Positions 35,006-44,286 are shown, counted from the first letter of the stretch. The stretch is DNA of 64,000 bases from Clostridia bacterium (GCA_900770385.1 CAAGKK010000044.1:93758-157757); one strand, 5' to 3'. Made by a program: numbers and translations. Notes: generated from the sequence alone by a model not told the origin.

Positions 35006-35021
35006 AAATAAAGGAGATAAT

Positions 35022-35759
35022 ATGCCAAAATTTTTTGTAAACCAAGAACAAATATTAAATAATGAAATAAAAATAATAGGCGAAGATGTAAATCATATAA
35101 AAAATGTATTAAGATTAGAAATAGGAGACAGTTTAAAAATATGTAGTAAAGAAACAACAGAAAACTACGAATGTGAAATAAAACAAATTAATAAAGAATT
35201 TGTAGAGTGCCAAATAATTAAAAAGGTAATAGATAGTAATGAATCAGACATATATATTCATATTTTTCAAGGGTTACCCAAATCAGATAAAATGGAATTT
35301 ATAATTGAAAAATCCACAGAAATTGGAGTAAAAGAAATAACTCCTGTAATAATGAAAAGAACAATTGTAAAGTTAGATAATAAGGATAAAATAAAGAAAA
35401 TAACTAGATGGCAAAAGATTGCTGAAGTTGCAGCAAAACAATCTCAAAGAGACCAAATATTAAAAGTAAATAATATAATTAATTTTGATAATATTATTGA
35501 AAAAATGAAAGAATATGATATAGTATTAATTGCATATGAAAATGAAAAAGATACTACTCTAAAAAGTGTTCTAAAAAACATAAAAAAGTGTAAACAAATA
35601 AAGATTGCTATTATAATTGGGCCAGAAGGTGGAATAGATGAGAGTGAAATAGAAAAGTTAAAACAATATAAAACAATAACATTAGGAAAAAGAATTCTTA
35701 GAACAGAAACAGCTCCAATAGTTATGGCAAGTAATATATTATATGAGTTGGAGGAATAA
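35022..35759 (+). CDS. rsmE: 16S rRNA (uracil-1498-N3)-methyltransferase RsmE
   Basis: A 245-residue SPOUT methyltransferase. An N-terminal PUA-like domain (MPKFFVNQEQ to about 70) is followed by the knotted SAM domain, with IFQGLPKSDKMEFIIEKSTEIGV, the IGPEGGIDESEIE loop near 200 and LGKRILRTETA near 220, given as key segments. ATG 35022 follows AAAGGAG. The in-frame candidate at 34995 lies in the upstream terminator. The next gene starts 2 nt after the stop. Confidence 0.95.
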   Translation: MPKFFVNQEQILNNEIKIIGEDVNHIKNVLRLEIGDSLKICSKETTENYECEIKQINKEFVECQIIKKVIDSNESDIYIHIFQGLPKSDKMEFIIEKSTEIGVKEITPVIMKRTIVKLDNKDKIKKITRWQKIAEVAAKQSQRDQILKVNNIINFDNIIEKMKEYDIVLIAYENEKDTTLKSVLKNIKKCKQIKIAIIIGPEGGIDESEIEKLKQYKTITLGKRILRTETAPIVMASNILYELEE

Positions 35760-35761
35760 AA

Positions 35762-36292
35762 GTGGCAGAAAAATCTAAAAGAGAATTAAAAAAAGCACAA
35801 AAAATAAAAGAAGAAAACATAAAAAAATTACAGGAGGAAGTAAACCAAAGTAAAAAAATACCTAAAGAATATAGAAAGAAAATAAACAAGAAAGTTTTAT
35901 TAAATATAGCGATTTTATTTGCTATGATATTATATTTAACTTGTATTAATATAATGTCATTATATTTAGATACAGAAGTTTATATAAAGTATATAAAGGT
36001 ATTAAGCATAATATTATGTGTTATTTCAATAGTATATTTTGAAATAAGCTATAAGAAAGATAATGAAGGAATATTCCTATATGGAGTAGAAATATTAATA
36101 TTAGCTTTTGTAACATTGTTTTCAAATTATGCATATTTTTTATATTTTGATAAATACAATAAAATGTTAATAGGAATATCAATAATAATAGCAATATATT
36201 TTGCAATAAAGATAATTTATGTAAAAACAAAAATGAAAAAAGCATATTATAAACAACTAAATGACATAAAAGATATTGTAAAAAAAGATTAA
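35762..36292 (+). CDS. uncharacterised membrane protein with basic N-terminal helix
   Basis: A 176-residue protein of unknown function. A Lys/Glu-rich N-terminal helix (1-45, ELKKAQKIKEENIKKLQEEV) precedes four hydrophobic segments (about 46-66, 76-94, 104-124, 133-153). It starts at GTG 35762, two bases after rsmE, with TTGGAGGAA at the rsmE stop, so translation is coupled. I see no named domain. Confidence 0.75.
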   Translation: MAEKSKRELKKAQKIKEENIKKLQEEVNQSKKIPKEYRKKINKKVLLNIAILFAMILYLTCINIMSLYLDTEVYIKYIKVLSIILCVISIVYFEISYKKDNEGIFLYGVEILILAFVTLFSNYAYFLYFDKYNKMLIGISIIIAIYFAIKIIYVKTKMKKAYYKQLNDIKDIVKKD

Positions 36293-36311
36293 TAGGAGAT
36301 GATAAAATAAA

Positions 36312-37184
36312 ATGGTAAAGAGCATGACAGGCTTTGGAAGAGCAAGTTATAGTATAGATGAAAGACAATATAATGTTGAAATAAAATCAGTAAATAATAG
36401 ATATTGTGACATATCTGTTAAAATGCCAAGAAGTATTAGTTACCTAGAAGAAAAAGTTAAAGCAAAAGCGTTAAAAAAGATAGCTAGAGGAAAAGTTGAT
36501 ATTTTCATTACATTTTACAACAATAGTACAAAAGGCAAAAAAATTAAATTTAATCATGAGTTAGCTAAATTATATATAGAAGAATTAGAAAAAATAGCAT
36601 TAGATAATGGAATTGAAAAAAATATTCAGGTTACAGAAATATCTAAATTTCCAGATATGTTATCAATAGAAAATAATGAAGACGAAGAATTAATTTGGAG
36701 TGAATTAGAAAAGCCTTTAGATGAAGCGTTAGAACAATTTATTACAATGAGAGAAAATGAAGGAAAAAAATTATCAGAAGATATTCTTAAAAGAATTGAT
36801 AATATAGAAAAAATTGTTAGTGTACTTTCTGAAAATTCTACTAGACTTATTAAGGATTATGTAGTAAAATTAGAAACAAGAATAAAAGAACTATTAAATA
36901 CAGATGTAATAGATGAAAATAGATTAGCAATGGAAACAGTAATATATGCAGATAAGTCATCTATAGAAGAAGAAATTACTAGATTAAAAAGTCATATAGA
37001 ACAATTTAGAACATTAATGAATGGAAATGTAGTTGGAAAGAAAATAGACTTTTTAATACAGGAAATGAACAGAGAAACTAATACAATAGGTTCAAAATCT
37101 GGTTCTATTGAAATTACTAATATGGTAATTGAAATAAAAACAGAGTTAGAAGATATTCGTGAACAAATACAAAATATAGAATAA
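36312..37184 (+). CDS. yicC: YicC/YloC family endoribonuclease
   Basis: A 290-residue protein with the conserved start SMTGFGRASYS and the C-terminal MNRETNTIGSKS and IKTELEDIREQIQNIE. E. coli YicC is an RNase acting on RyhB, and the Firmicute homologue is YloC. GGAGATGAT precedes the ATG. The usual order yloC-remA-gmk-rpoZ is altered here: rpoZ comes next, then gmk, and remA is missing from this place. Confidence 0.94.
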   Translation: MVKSMTGFGRASYSIDERQYNVEIKSVNNRYCDISVKMPRSISYLEEKVKAKALKKIARGKVDIFITFYNNSTKGKKIKFNHELAKLYIEELEKIALDNGIEKNIQVTEISKFPDMLSIENNEDEELIWSELEKPLDEALEQFITMRENEGKKLSEDILKRIDNIEKIVSVLSENSTRLIKDYVVKLETRIKELLNTDVIDENRLAMETVIYADKSSIEEEITRLKSHIEQFRTLMNGNVVGKKIDFLIQEMNRETNTIGSKSGSIEITNMVIEIKTELEDIREQIQNIE

Positions 37185-37206
37185 TAAAATTAGGAGGAAT
37201 TTTAAA

Positions 37207-37395
37207 ATGATGGTAAAACCAAGTGTACAAGAATTATTAAAAAAGATTGATAATCGTTACAGATTAGTAGTAGTAGCTTCTAAAAGAGCAAGACAAATTG
37301 CAGCAGGAGATATATCAATGACTAAAGTAAATGAAAAATCACCAGTAACATTAGCAGCAAATGAAATTGCGGAGGGAACAGTAAAACCATGTTAG
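37207..37395 (+). CDS. rpoZ: RNA polymerase omega subunit
   Basis: A 62-residue protein matching RpoZ: MVKPSVQELLKKIDNRYRLVVVASKRARQIAAG, listed by its key NRYRLV and KRARQI, then PVTLAANEIAEG. It aids assembly of RNA polymerase. TAGGAGGA precedes the ATG. It overlaps the gmk start by 7 nt. Confidence 0.95.
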   Translation: MMVKPSVQELLKKIDNRYRLVVVASKRARQIAAGDISMTKVNEKSPVTLAANEIAEGTVKPC

Positions 37396-37958
37396 TAATA
37401 TTATCAGGTGTATCAGGAGCAGGAAAAGATACAATAAAAAAAGAATTAATAAAAAGAAAAGCAAATATAGTAACAATTCCATCTTTTACAGATAGACCAA
37501 AAAGAGAAGGCGATATAGAAGGAAAAACATATAATTTTGTAACAACACAAGAATTTGAAAAAATGATAGAAAATAATGAATTGTATGAATACAATGTACA
37601 TCATAATCATTTTTATGGAACATCTAAAAAAACACTAAATGATCAAATAAAAATGGGAAACATAATTATAAAAGATATAGATGTTAATGGAACAGAAAAT
37701 TTGAAAAAAATTTTTAAAGACGAAATAAAAGTAGTTACTATATTTTTAAGAGTACCCAAAGATGAATTAAGAAGAAGACTAGAGAATAGAATAGACAAGC
37801 CATCTGCAAAAGAAATAACATTAAGACTAAATAGATTTGATTACGAAGAATCTAGAATAGATTTATATGATTATGTATTAAAAAATGATGATTTAGAGAA
37901 AACAGTACAAATAATAATGACAATTATAGATAACGAATACAAATTAAATAATAAGTAA
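37389..37958 (+). CDS. gmk: guanylate kinase (divergent P-loop)
   Basis: A 189-residue enzyme phosphorylating GMP to GDP. P-loop SGVSGAGKDT (about 5-14) has Asp-Thr in place of the usual Ser-Thr. The GMP site SFTDRPKREGDIEGKTYNFV aligns without gaps to the standard SxTTRxPRxGExxGxxYxFV, but its second Thr is Asp. YGTSKKTL and KDIDVNG follow. All main GMP contacts (Arg, Tyr, Asp) seem present. The context (yicC-rpoZ-gmk) supports the call. ATG 37389 lies inside rpoZ. No separate ribosome binding site is obvious, only coupling; GGAGGG lies 12 nt upstream. Confidence 0.9.
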   Translation: MLVILSGVSGAGKDTIKKELIKRKANIVTIPSFTDRPKREGDIEGKTYNFVTTQEFEKMIENNELYEYNVHHNHFYGTSKKTLNDQIKMGNIIIKDIDVNGTENLKKIFKDEIKVVTIFLRVPKDELRRRLENRIDKPSAKEITLRLNRFDYEESRIDLYDYVLKNDDLEKTVQIIMTIIDNEYKLNNK

Positions 37959-37997
37959 AAGGCAGAGAAATATTTTCTGTCTTTACTTAATAAATAC

Positions 37998-38073
37998 GCT
38001 ATTATAGCTCAGTTGGTAGAGCAACAGATTCGTAACCTGTAGGTCGGCGGTTCGATTCCGCCTAATAGCTCCA
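37998..38073 (+). tRNA. tRNA-Thr(CGT)
   Basis: A 76-nt cloverleaf with encoded CCA. Acceptor GCTATTA / TAATAGC, D stem GCTC / GAGC, T stem GGCGG / CCGCC, anticodon loop TTCGTAA with anticodon CGT (reads ACG). Thr identity G1-C72, C2-G71 is kept. The fifth anticodon-stem pair (31-39) is A x C, and the discriminator is T. Confidence 0.93.
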
Positions 38074-38085
38074 AAAAAATAGTAA

Positions 38086-38126
38086 GGGGGGGACCAAAAA
38101 GGGTCAGACCCTTTTTGGTCCCCCTT
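38086..38126. terminator. long GC-rich/AT hairpin after tRNA-Thr
   Basis: A perfect 17-bp stem GGGGGACCAAAAAGGGT (38088-38104) / ACCCTTTTTGGTCCCCC (38108-38124) with loop CAG. It starts 12 nt after the tRNA. There is no downstream T tract, so it may be a terminator or a repeat-type palindrome. Confidence 0.7.
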
Positions 38127-38148
38127 GAAAAGAAAGAAGTTATAAAAT

Positions 38149-38670
38149 ATGCCAGAGCCAATTGAAGTTACAAATATGAAAAAAAATAGTAATAATAGAG
38201 ATTATGTATTAGATGCAGTTTCTAAACAGGGAAGTTTATTGGATTTTGCAGATGATAGTTTTAAAGATGATAAAGAAATAGTGCTAACAGCAATACATAA
38301 TAATCCGGAAGCTTTAGAATTTGCTAGTGATAGACTAAAAGCAGATAGAGAAGTTGTATATGATTCTGTTAGTAAAGTGGGATGGACATATTGCTATGCA
38401 AAAGAGAAATTATTACCGGATAAAGAATTATTATTATCTGGATTAAAAATTAATGGGCAGATATTATATTATGCTAATACAGAATTAAGAGATGATAAAG
38501 AAGCAGTTTTGATGGCTGTTAAAAATAAAGGAATTATTGTAAAATATGCTAGTGAAAGATTAAAAGAGGATAAAGACATTGCTATTGAAGCTATGAAACA
38601 AAATAAAAAATGTTATGAATTTTTAGGTGAAAACATAAGAGAAGATGAAGATATTAAACAATTACTATAA
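38149..38670 (+). CDS. DUF4116 repeat protein
   Basis: A 173-residue protein made of six tandem repeats of about 24-25 residues, of the DUF4116 type (pattern DKEIVLTAIHNNPEALEFASDRLK, key residues D-K-E-x-V-L, N, L-x-x-A). The first repeat begins near residue 17, and the last ends at the C-terminus. The family forms helical scaffolds and is of unknown function. The ribosome binding site is weak (AAAGAAG). Codon use is similar to neighbours. It lies alone between the tRNA-Thr hairpin and its own terminator. Confidence 0.88.
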   Translation: MPEPIEVTNMKKNSNNRDYVLDAVSKQGSLLDFADDSFKDDKEIVLTAIHNNPEALEFASDRLKADREVVYDSVSKVGWTYCYAKEKLLPDKELLLSGLKINGQILYYANTELRDDKEAVLMAVKNKGIIVKYASERLKEDKDIAIEAMKQNKKCYEFLGENIREDEDIKQLL

Positions 38671-38695
38671 GAAAACGGAATACTACCGTTTTCTT
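38669..38695 (+). terminator. terminator after the DUF4116 gene
   Basis: A 10-bp stem AAGAAAACGG / CCGTTTTCTT with loop AATACTA, then TTG. It overlaps the stop codon by two bases. Confidence 0.82.
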
Positions 38696-38709
38696 TTGAG
38701 TTATGCTTG

Positions 38710-38738
38710 TTGAAATTTTTGCAAATTTATGTTAAAAT
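38710..38738 (+). promoter_or_regulatory. promoter of ftsY
   Basis: TTGAAA (38710-38715), 17-nt spacer, TAAAAT (38733-38738). Confidence 0.65.
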
Positions 38739-38764
38739 ATTTATTGCGTGTAAGGAGTGAGAAT

Positions 38765-39670
38765 ATGAGTTTTTTTGATAAATTGAAAAATGGATTAAGT
38801 AAAACAAAAAATAATTTAGATGAAAAAATAAATGAGGCTTTTAGTACTTTTAGAAAAGTAGATGAAGATTTATTAGATGAATTAGAAGAAATACTAATTA
38901 TGTCAGATATAGGAATAGATACTTCTTCTGAATTGATAAATAATCTTAGAAAAAAGATAAAATTAGAAAAAATTAAAGAAGTTGATGATGTAAAAAAAGC
39001 ACTAAGAGAACTAATGATAGATATTTTAGATGAACAAACAAAAGAATTAAAACTAAATACTAAACCTTCTGTTATCTTAGTAATAGGGGTAAATGGAGTT
39101 GGAAAAACTACATCAATAGGAAAAATTGCAAATAGATTAAAAAAGGAGAATAAATCAATAGTTCTTGCAGCAGCAGATACATTTAGAGCAGCTGCAGTAG
39201 AGCAACTTGAAATATGGGCAGAAAGATCTAAATGCGATATAGTAAAAAAACAAGAAGGCGTTGATCCTGCATCAGTAGTGTATGATGCAATAAAGATAAC
39301 AAAAGAAAAAAATGCAGATATTTTAATATGTGATACAGCTGGAAGATTGCATAATAAAAAATACTTAATGGATGAATTATATAAAATACAAAAGGTAATA
39401 GATAAAGAATTACCAGAAGCTAACAAGGAAGTGCTATTAGTAATTGATGCAACAACTGGTCAAAATGCAATATCACAGGTAAAAGCTTTTAAAGAAGTAG
39501 CACCTATTACAGGGCTAGTGCTAACTAAACTTGATGGAACAGCTAAAGGCGGAGTTGTATTGGGAATTGTTCACGAAAACAAAATACCAGTTAAATTTAT
39601 AGGAGTTGGCGAAGGAATTGAAGATATGGAAGTCTTTGATAGTAAAGACTTTGTAAATGCAATTATATAA
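38765..39670 (+). CDS. ftsY: signal recognition particle receptor FtsY
   Basis: A 301-residue SRP receptor GTPase, partner of Ffh (626). The N domain (about 1-85) directly follows a short start; the long acidic A domain of other bacteria is absent, as usual in Firmicutes. P-loop GVNGVGKTTSIGKIA near 108, ADTFRAAAVEQL near 138, DTAGRLHN near 189 and TKLDGTAKGG near 252 are all present. AAGGAGTGA precedes ATG 38765; an in-frame upstream start at 38729 would overlap the promoter. Ten nt separate it from the next gene. Confidence 0.97.
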   Translation: MSFFDKLKNGLSKTKNNLDEKINEAFSTFRKVDEDLLDELEEILIMSDIGIDTSSELINNLRKKIKLEKIKEVDDVKKALRELMIDILDEQTKELKLNTKPSVILVIGVNGVGKTTSIGKIANRLKKENKSIVLAAADTFRAAAVEQLEIWAERSKCDIVKKQEGVDPASVVYDAIKITKEKNADILICDTAGRLHNKKYLMDELYKIQKVIDKELPEANKEVLLVIDATTGQNAISQVKAFKEVAPITGLVLTKLDGTAKGGVVLGIVHENKIPVKFIGVGEGIEDMEVFDSKDFVNAII

Positions 39671-39679
39671 GGAGTAAAA

Positions 39680-42451
39680 ATGAAAGAGAGCAAAAAAAAT
39701 AAAATTAAAATAGTTACAGTATTAATATTTGCTATACTAATAGCAATAGGAATGTGGATGTCTTATAGAGCAACATATTTACAAACATTGGAAATAGGAG
39801 AAGAATATTTAGATGTATTTTATACAAATATGAATTATAAATATAAGATAATGTTAGTTAACTTTGCATTATTTTTTATAATATTTTTTGTACAAAATAT
39901 TATTATAAAAAGAGGATTAAAACCATTCTTTAAAGATGATGGAAAAGAAATGCCAAAACTTCCTAATAAATCAATAGCATTTATATTAGCAGGAATATTC
40001 AGTATAATAATTTCGCCTAGAATTATTCAAAAAACAATGCTTGGTTTAAATTCAATTTGGACAGGGACAACAGATCCAATTTTTAATTTAGATATTGGAT
40101 TTTACTTTTTCCAAAAGCCATTTATTGAGTTAATATTAAAATACTTATTAGGAATAATTATAATTGTATCTTTATATATGGCTATATACTATATTGCAGT
40201 TTTCAATATATATTTATCAGGAATAGATAAAGAAATGTTAAGAAAAAGTAAGTTTATAAAACAATTAAAATTAAATGCATTTTTAATTATATTAACTATT
40301 TCTGCATATGTATTCTTAAATACATATAATGTAGTTTTAGGACAATTTATAAGCCTAAAAGATACTTTAAACACAAAAATAGTTGGTGCAGGAATAACAG
40401 ATATAACTATTAAAGTTTGGGGATATAGAATATTAGTACTTGCAATTATTATTTCTGGAATTTTAATACTAAAAAATGTTGGAAAAGAAAATTTAAAGAA
40501 AATTATATATTCAGTTTTAATAGTACCAGGATATTTAGTTGTATTATTTGTTGTAATGTTATTATTTAGTTTACTATATGTAAATAATAGCAGGCTAGAC
40601 AAAGAAAAACAATATATTGGATATAATATAGAATACACTAAAAAAGCATATAATATAAACATTCGAGAAGAAGAAATAGAAAGTTCAGAAACAATAAAAA
40701 AACAAGATTTGCGTGAAAATGAAGATATAATAGATAATATTACTTTAGTAAATGAAGAAACAACTTTAAAGAATTTACAAACACTTCAAACAAATTCAGG
40801 GTATTATACATATAGAAATACAAAACTATTAAAGTATACAATAAATGGAAAAGATACATCAGTATATGTATCACCTAGAGAAATGGTTTCTTCATCAGAT
40901 ACTAATACATACAATAATAAAACATATGAATATACACACGGATATGGAAGCATAATTTCATATGCAAGCAAAACAGAAGAAGACGGAAATGTTGCTTATG
41001 TTCAAAAGAACTTTGATTCAACAGATAAGCAAGTATTAGTATCAGAACCTAGAATTTATTTTGGCACAGAAACAAACAACACAATTATTACTAATATAAA
41101 TAACAAAACAGAATTTGATTATCCTATTAATTCTACTACAAGTGCAGATTATAAATATAGCGGAAATGCAGGAATAAAAGCAAATTGGTTGGACAGAGTA
41201 ATTCTAAGCATAATGAAAAAAAATGTAAACGTAGCATTTTCAAGCGGACTTAACGAAAATAGTAAGGTAATAATGAATAGAAACATAATAGATAGAGCTA
41301 AAACAATTATGCCAGATTTAGTATATGATGAAAAACCTTATTTAGTAATTACAGATGAAGGAAAACAAGTTTGGGTTTTAGATGCATATTCAATTTCTAA
41401 TAGTTATCCATACTCACAGAAAACTATTATACAAATAGGAGAATCTAAAAGAGAAATAAACTATATAAGAAATTCTGTAAAAGTCTTAATAGATGCTTAC
41501 GATGGTACAGTTAATTTTTATATTACAGATTCAACAGACCCAATTATAATGGCTTATAGCAAATTATATCCAAATTTGTTTAAAAATGAGGAAGAAATAC
41601 CAGAAAGTATATCAAGTCATTTTGTTTATTCAGAATATTTATACAATGTACAAGCAGAAATATTAAAGCATTATCATAATGTTTCAGAAGATGTACTATA
41701 CAGAGGAGATGATTTCTGGAATTATGCTACATATTCTGCAACTAAAGTTGCTGGATCAGAAACTAAAATACAACCTTACTATACAATGGTAAAAACACAA
41801 AATGATGAAAATAAAATAGGTTTAGTAATACCATATACTTTATATGGTAAACAAAATATAGTTTCTTATTTAATTGGTACAGTAGATCAAAGTAATCAGT
41901 TAAACTTAACTTTATATAGATATGCACAAGGTAGCAATGTTATAGGACCAAAGCAATTAGAAAAAGTAATAGAAGAAGATGAAAATATTTCAAAAGAAAT
42001 AGAAGCTGTTAATGTAACAGGAACAAAAGTAACAAAAAATATTATAGTAGTTCCAGTTAATAATTCATTATTGTATGTAGAGCCAGTATATCAACAACAA
42101 TTAAATGAAAAAAATGCTATTCCATTATTAAAAAAGGTAATTGTTGCTTCAGGAAACAAAGTAGCAGTTGGAAATAATTTAAAAGAAGCATTAGAAAATT
42201 TAGTATCACAATCTGCAACTAATATTAAAGTGGATAATACAGACACAACAAATGACTTAATAAACACAATCATAGATGCTAACAAAAATTTAAAAGAATC
42301 AACAAAAGCAAATAATTACGAAATGATAGGAAAAGATATAAATAAAATACAACAATTAATAGATCAATTAGAACAAATGCAAGAAAAAAATAAAACAGCA
42401 CTTGAGGATACAAAAACAGATAATAAACAAACAAATACAATAAGCAAATAA
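39680..42451 (+). CDS. UPF0182 family large membrane protein
   Basis: A 923-residue protein of the UPF0182/COG1615 family. About seven membrane segments fill the first 310 residues (for example 9-29, 55-75, 93-111, 151-178). A large extracytoplasmic region follows, and the tail is helical and Gln/Lys-rich. Motifs such as YTHGYG, PYLVITDEG, YPYS and GDDFWNYATY are typical. Its function is unknown. AAGGAG precedes the ATG. It follows ftsY by 9 nt and may be co-transcribed with it. Confidence 0.9.
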   Translation: MKESKKNKIKIVTVLIFAILIAIGMWMSYRATYLQTLEIGEEYLDVFYTNMNYKYKIMLVNFALFFIIFFVQNIIIKRGLKPFFKDDGKEMPKLPNKSIAFILAGIFSIIISPRIIQKTMLGLNSIWTGTTDPIFNLDIGFYFFQKPFIELILKYLLGIIIIVSLYMAIYYIAVFNIYLSGIDKEMLRKSKFIKQLKLNAFLIILTISAYVFLNTYNVVLGQFISLKDTLNTKIVGAGITDITIKVWGYRILVLAIIISGILILKNVGKENLKKIIYSVLIVPGYLVVLFVVMLLFSLLYVNNSRLDKEKQYIGYNIEYTKKAYNINIREEEIESSETIKKQDLRENEDIIDNITLVNEETTLKNLQTLQTNSGYYTYRNTKLLKYTINGKDTSVYVSPREMVSSSDTNTYNNKTYEYTHGYGSIISYASKTEEDGNVAYVQKNFDSTDKQVLVSEPRIYFGTETNNTIITNINNKTEFDYPINSTTSADYKYSGNAGIKANWLDRVILSIMKKNVNVAFSSGLNENSKVIMNRNIIDRAKTIMPDLVYDEKPYLVITDEGKQVWVLDAYSISNSYPYSQKTIIQIGESKREINYIRNSVKVLIDAYDGTVNFYITDSTDPIIMAYSKLYPNLFKNEEEIPESISSHFVYSEYLYNVQAEILKHYHNVSEDVLYRGDDFWNYATYSATKVAGSETKIQPYYTMVKTQNDENKIGLVIPYTLYGKQNIVSYLIGTVDQSNQLNLTLYRYAQGSNVIGPKQLEKVIEEDENISKEIEAVNVTGTKVTKNIIVVPVNNSLLYVEPVYQQQLNEKNAIPLLKKVIVASGNKVAVGNNLKEALENLVSQSATNIKVDNTDTTNDLINTIIDANKNLKESTKANNYEMIGKDINKIQQLIDQLEQMQEKNKTALEDTKTDNKQTNTISK

Positions 42452-42452
42452 T

Positions 42453-42486
42453 GTAGGGGCGGACGCCTCTGTCCGCCCACCGCTAC
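42453..42486. repeat. GC-rich interspersed palindrome, copy 3
   Basis: The same GTAG + GGGCGGAC / GTCCGCCC core with loop GCCTCT (42457-42478), closed by CTAC, begins 1 nt after the UPF0182 stop. It may double as its terminator. Core identical to copy 1. Confidence 0.85.
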
Positions 42487-42522
42487 TTAATAGAAAATAA
42501 TTGTAATTTTTTGCAAATTGTA

Positions 42523-42551
42523 TTTACATTTTAGAATATTTTGTATAAAAT
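42523..42551 (+). promoter_or_regulatory. promoter of the glycosyltransferase gene
   Basis: TTTACA (42523-42528), 17-nt spacer, TAAAAT (42546-42551). Confidence 0.55.
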
Positions 42552-42594
42552 AATATGAGAATTAACAAAAGAAAGTTTGAAAGGAGCATTATAA

Positions 42595-43887
42595 ATGAAA
42601 ATATTAATGCTAACATGGGAATACCCACCAAGAATAGTAGGAGGAATAGCTAGAGTTGTACATGATTTATCTAAAAGATTAATAAAAGATGGACATGAAG
42701 TCACTGTTGTTACTTATAAAGAGGGAAATTTACCATATTTTGAGGATGATAAAGGAGTTAAAGTATATAGGGTAGACAACTATATGATTAATCCAAATAA
42801 TTTTATAGATTGGATTATGCAATTAAACTTTAATCTGATTGCAAAAGCAACAGAAATAATCAATAAAGAAGGAAAATTTGATGTAATACATGCACATGAT
42901 TGGCTAGTAACATATGCAGCTAAAGCATTAAAGAATGCATATGATATGCCAATAGTTGCAACAATACATGCAACAGAAGCAGGAAGAAATAGTGGTATAC
43001 ATGATGAAACTCAAAGATATATTAATGATACAGAATGGATGCTTACATATGAGGCTAATGAAGTAATTGTTAATAGCAATTATATGAAGTGCGAATTACA
43101 AAGAAATTTCGGATTACCTTTTGAAAAAATTAATGTAATACCAAATGGCGTTAATTTAACAATGTATAGTGGAATAGAAAGAGATTATGATTTTAGAAGA
43201 AACTACGCAGCTGATAATGAAAAAATAATTCTATATGCAGGAAGACTAGTTTATGAAAAAGGAGTACAATATTTAATTGCTGCTATGCCAAAAGTACTAG
43301 AAAATTATCATGATGCTAAATTAGTAATAGCAGGTAAAGGTGGAATGATAGATGATTTAAAAGCACAAGTTGATTATTTAGGACTTGGCAATAAAGTATA
43401 TTTTACCGGATATATGGATCATAAATCACTTTGCAAGCTATATAAATGTGCAGATATAGCAGTTTTTCCAAGTACATATGAACCATTTGGAATTGTTGCG
43501 TTAGAAGGAATGTTAGCAGGAAATCCAATTGTTGTTTCAGATGTTGGAGGATTAAACGAAATAGTAGAACATGGTGTAAATGGCATGAAAAGCTATGCAG
43601 GAAATTCTAATTCTTTGGCAGATTCTATTTTAACTTTATTATTTGATCATAAATTATGTAATGAAATTGCAAAAAATGCAAAGAATAAAGTTAAAGAACA
43701 ATATAATTGGACTAAAATAGCACAAGATACACATTTTACATATCAAAAAGCAATATGTGAAACAATGGCAGCAAGACAAGCAAAACAAATAGAACAAGAA
43801 AAAGCATCAAAAGTAAAAAAATTAAAAGGCGAAGAAAAAGAAATTTCTAATTTATTAGAATTTAGAAAACGCCAAGCTTATGCATAA
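42595..43887 (+). CDS. family 4-type glycosyltransferase (glycogen-synthase-like)
   Basis: A 430-residue GT-B fold glycosyltransferase. The N-terminal WEYPPRIVGGIARVVHDLS at about 8-26 is the acceptor-side glycine loop of the GT4/GT5 group. The C-terminal half has ILYAGRLVYEKGVQYLI and the nucleotide-sugar motif EPFGIVALEGMLAG near 299. The last 40 residues are a charged helix. Family members with this start include glycogen/starch synthase-like and other alpha-retaining enzymes; the substrate is not clear. AAAGGAGC precedes the ATG. The ylbF-like gene follows 25 nt later. Confidence 0.88.
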   Translation: MKILMLTWEYPPRIVGGIARVVHDLSKRLIKDGHEVTVVTYKEGNLPYFEDDKGVKVYRVDNYMINPNNFIDWIMQLNFNLIAKATEIINKEGKFDVIHAHDWLVTYAAKALKNAYDMPIVATIHATEAGRNSGIHDETQRYINDTEWMLTYEANEVIVNSNYMKCELQRNFGLPFEKINVIPNGVNLTMYSGIERDYDFRRNYAADNEKIILYAGRLVYEKGVQYLIAAMPKVLENYHDAKLVIAGKGGMIDDLKAQVDYLGLGNKVYFTGYMDHKSLCKLYKCADIAVFPSTYEPFGIVALEGMLAGNPIVVSDVGGLNEIVEHGVNGMKSYAGNSNSLADSILTLLFDHKLCNEIAKNAKNKVKEQYNWTKIAQDTHFTYQKAICETMAARQAKQIEQEKASKVKKLKGEEKEISNLLEFRKRQAYA

Positions 43888-43912
43888 AAAATAAAGAAGG
43901 GAAGTAAACAGT

Positions 43913-44248
43913 ATGAATGTTTATGATACAGCAAACAAATTAGCTCAAGAAATAAAAGAATCAGAAGAATATAATTCTTATAAAAAATATAAACAACTAA
44001 TTAAAGAAAATGCAGAAATAAGTGAAAAAATCAAAGAATTCGAAGAATTAAGATATGAACTACAAATAAGTGCTATGCAAGGAAAGCAAGCAGATAAAGA
44101 AAAAGAAGAAAAACTTCAAAAAATATATGCAGAACTATTATCAAAAGAAAATACAAAAGAATATTTTGAGGCAGAATTTAAATTTAATGTATTAATAGCG
44201 GATGTAAATAAAATAATAGGAGAATCTATTAAAGAAGTTATTCAATAA
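43913..44248 (+). CDS. YlbF/YmcA family protein
   Basis: A 111-residue all-helical protein: VYDTANKLAQEIKESEEYNSYK, then a long Lys/Glu helix and EFKFNVLIADVNKIIGESI, quoted as key segments. In Bacillus, YlbF with YmcA and YaaT forms the Y-complex affecting RNase Y and sporulation or competence. Membership here is by sequence pattern. AAGGGAAG precedes the ATG, and a hairpin follows. Confidence 0.88.
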   Translation: MNVYDTANKLAQEIKESEEYNSYKKYKQLIKENAEISEKIKEFEELRYELQISAMQGKQADKEKEEKLQKIYAELLSKENTKEYFEAEFKFNVLIADVNKIIGESIKEVIQ

Positions 44249-44252
44249 TACT

Positions 44253-44286
44253 AAACAAGACAGGAGTAGATAACCCTGTCTTGTTT
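44253..44286. terminator. hairpin after the ylbF-like gene
   Basis: A 12-bp stem AAACAAGACAGG / CCTGTCTTGTTT with a 10-nt loop. The T tract is short (TTGTTT within the arm). The next gene has its own ribosome binding site 11 nt downstream. Confidence 0.75.

Noticed and set aside
38701..39426. 241-codon minus-strand ORF opposite ftsY
   Set aside because: The + strand encodes a full FtsY with all GTPase motifs. The antisense ORF is low-complexity Ser/Phe sequence caused by codon bias.
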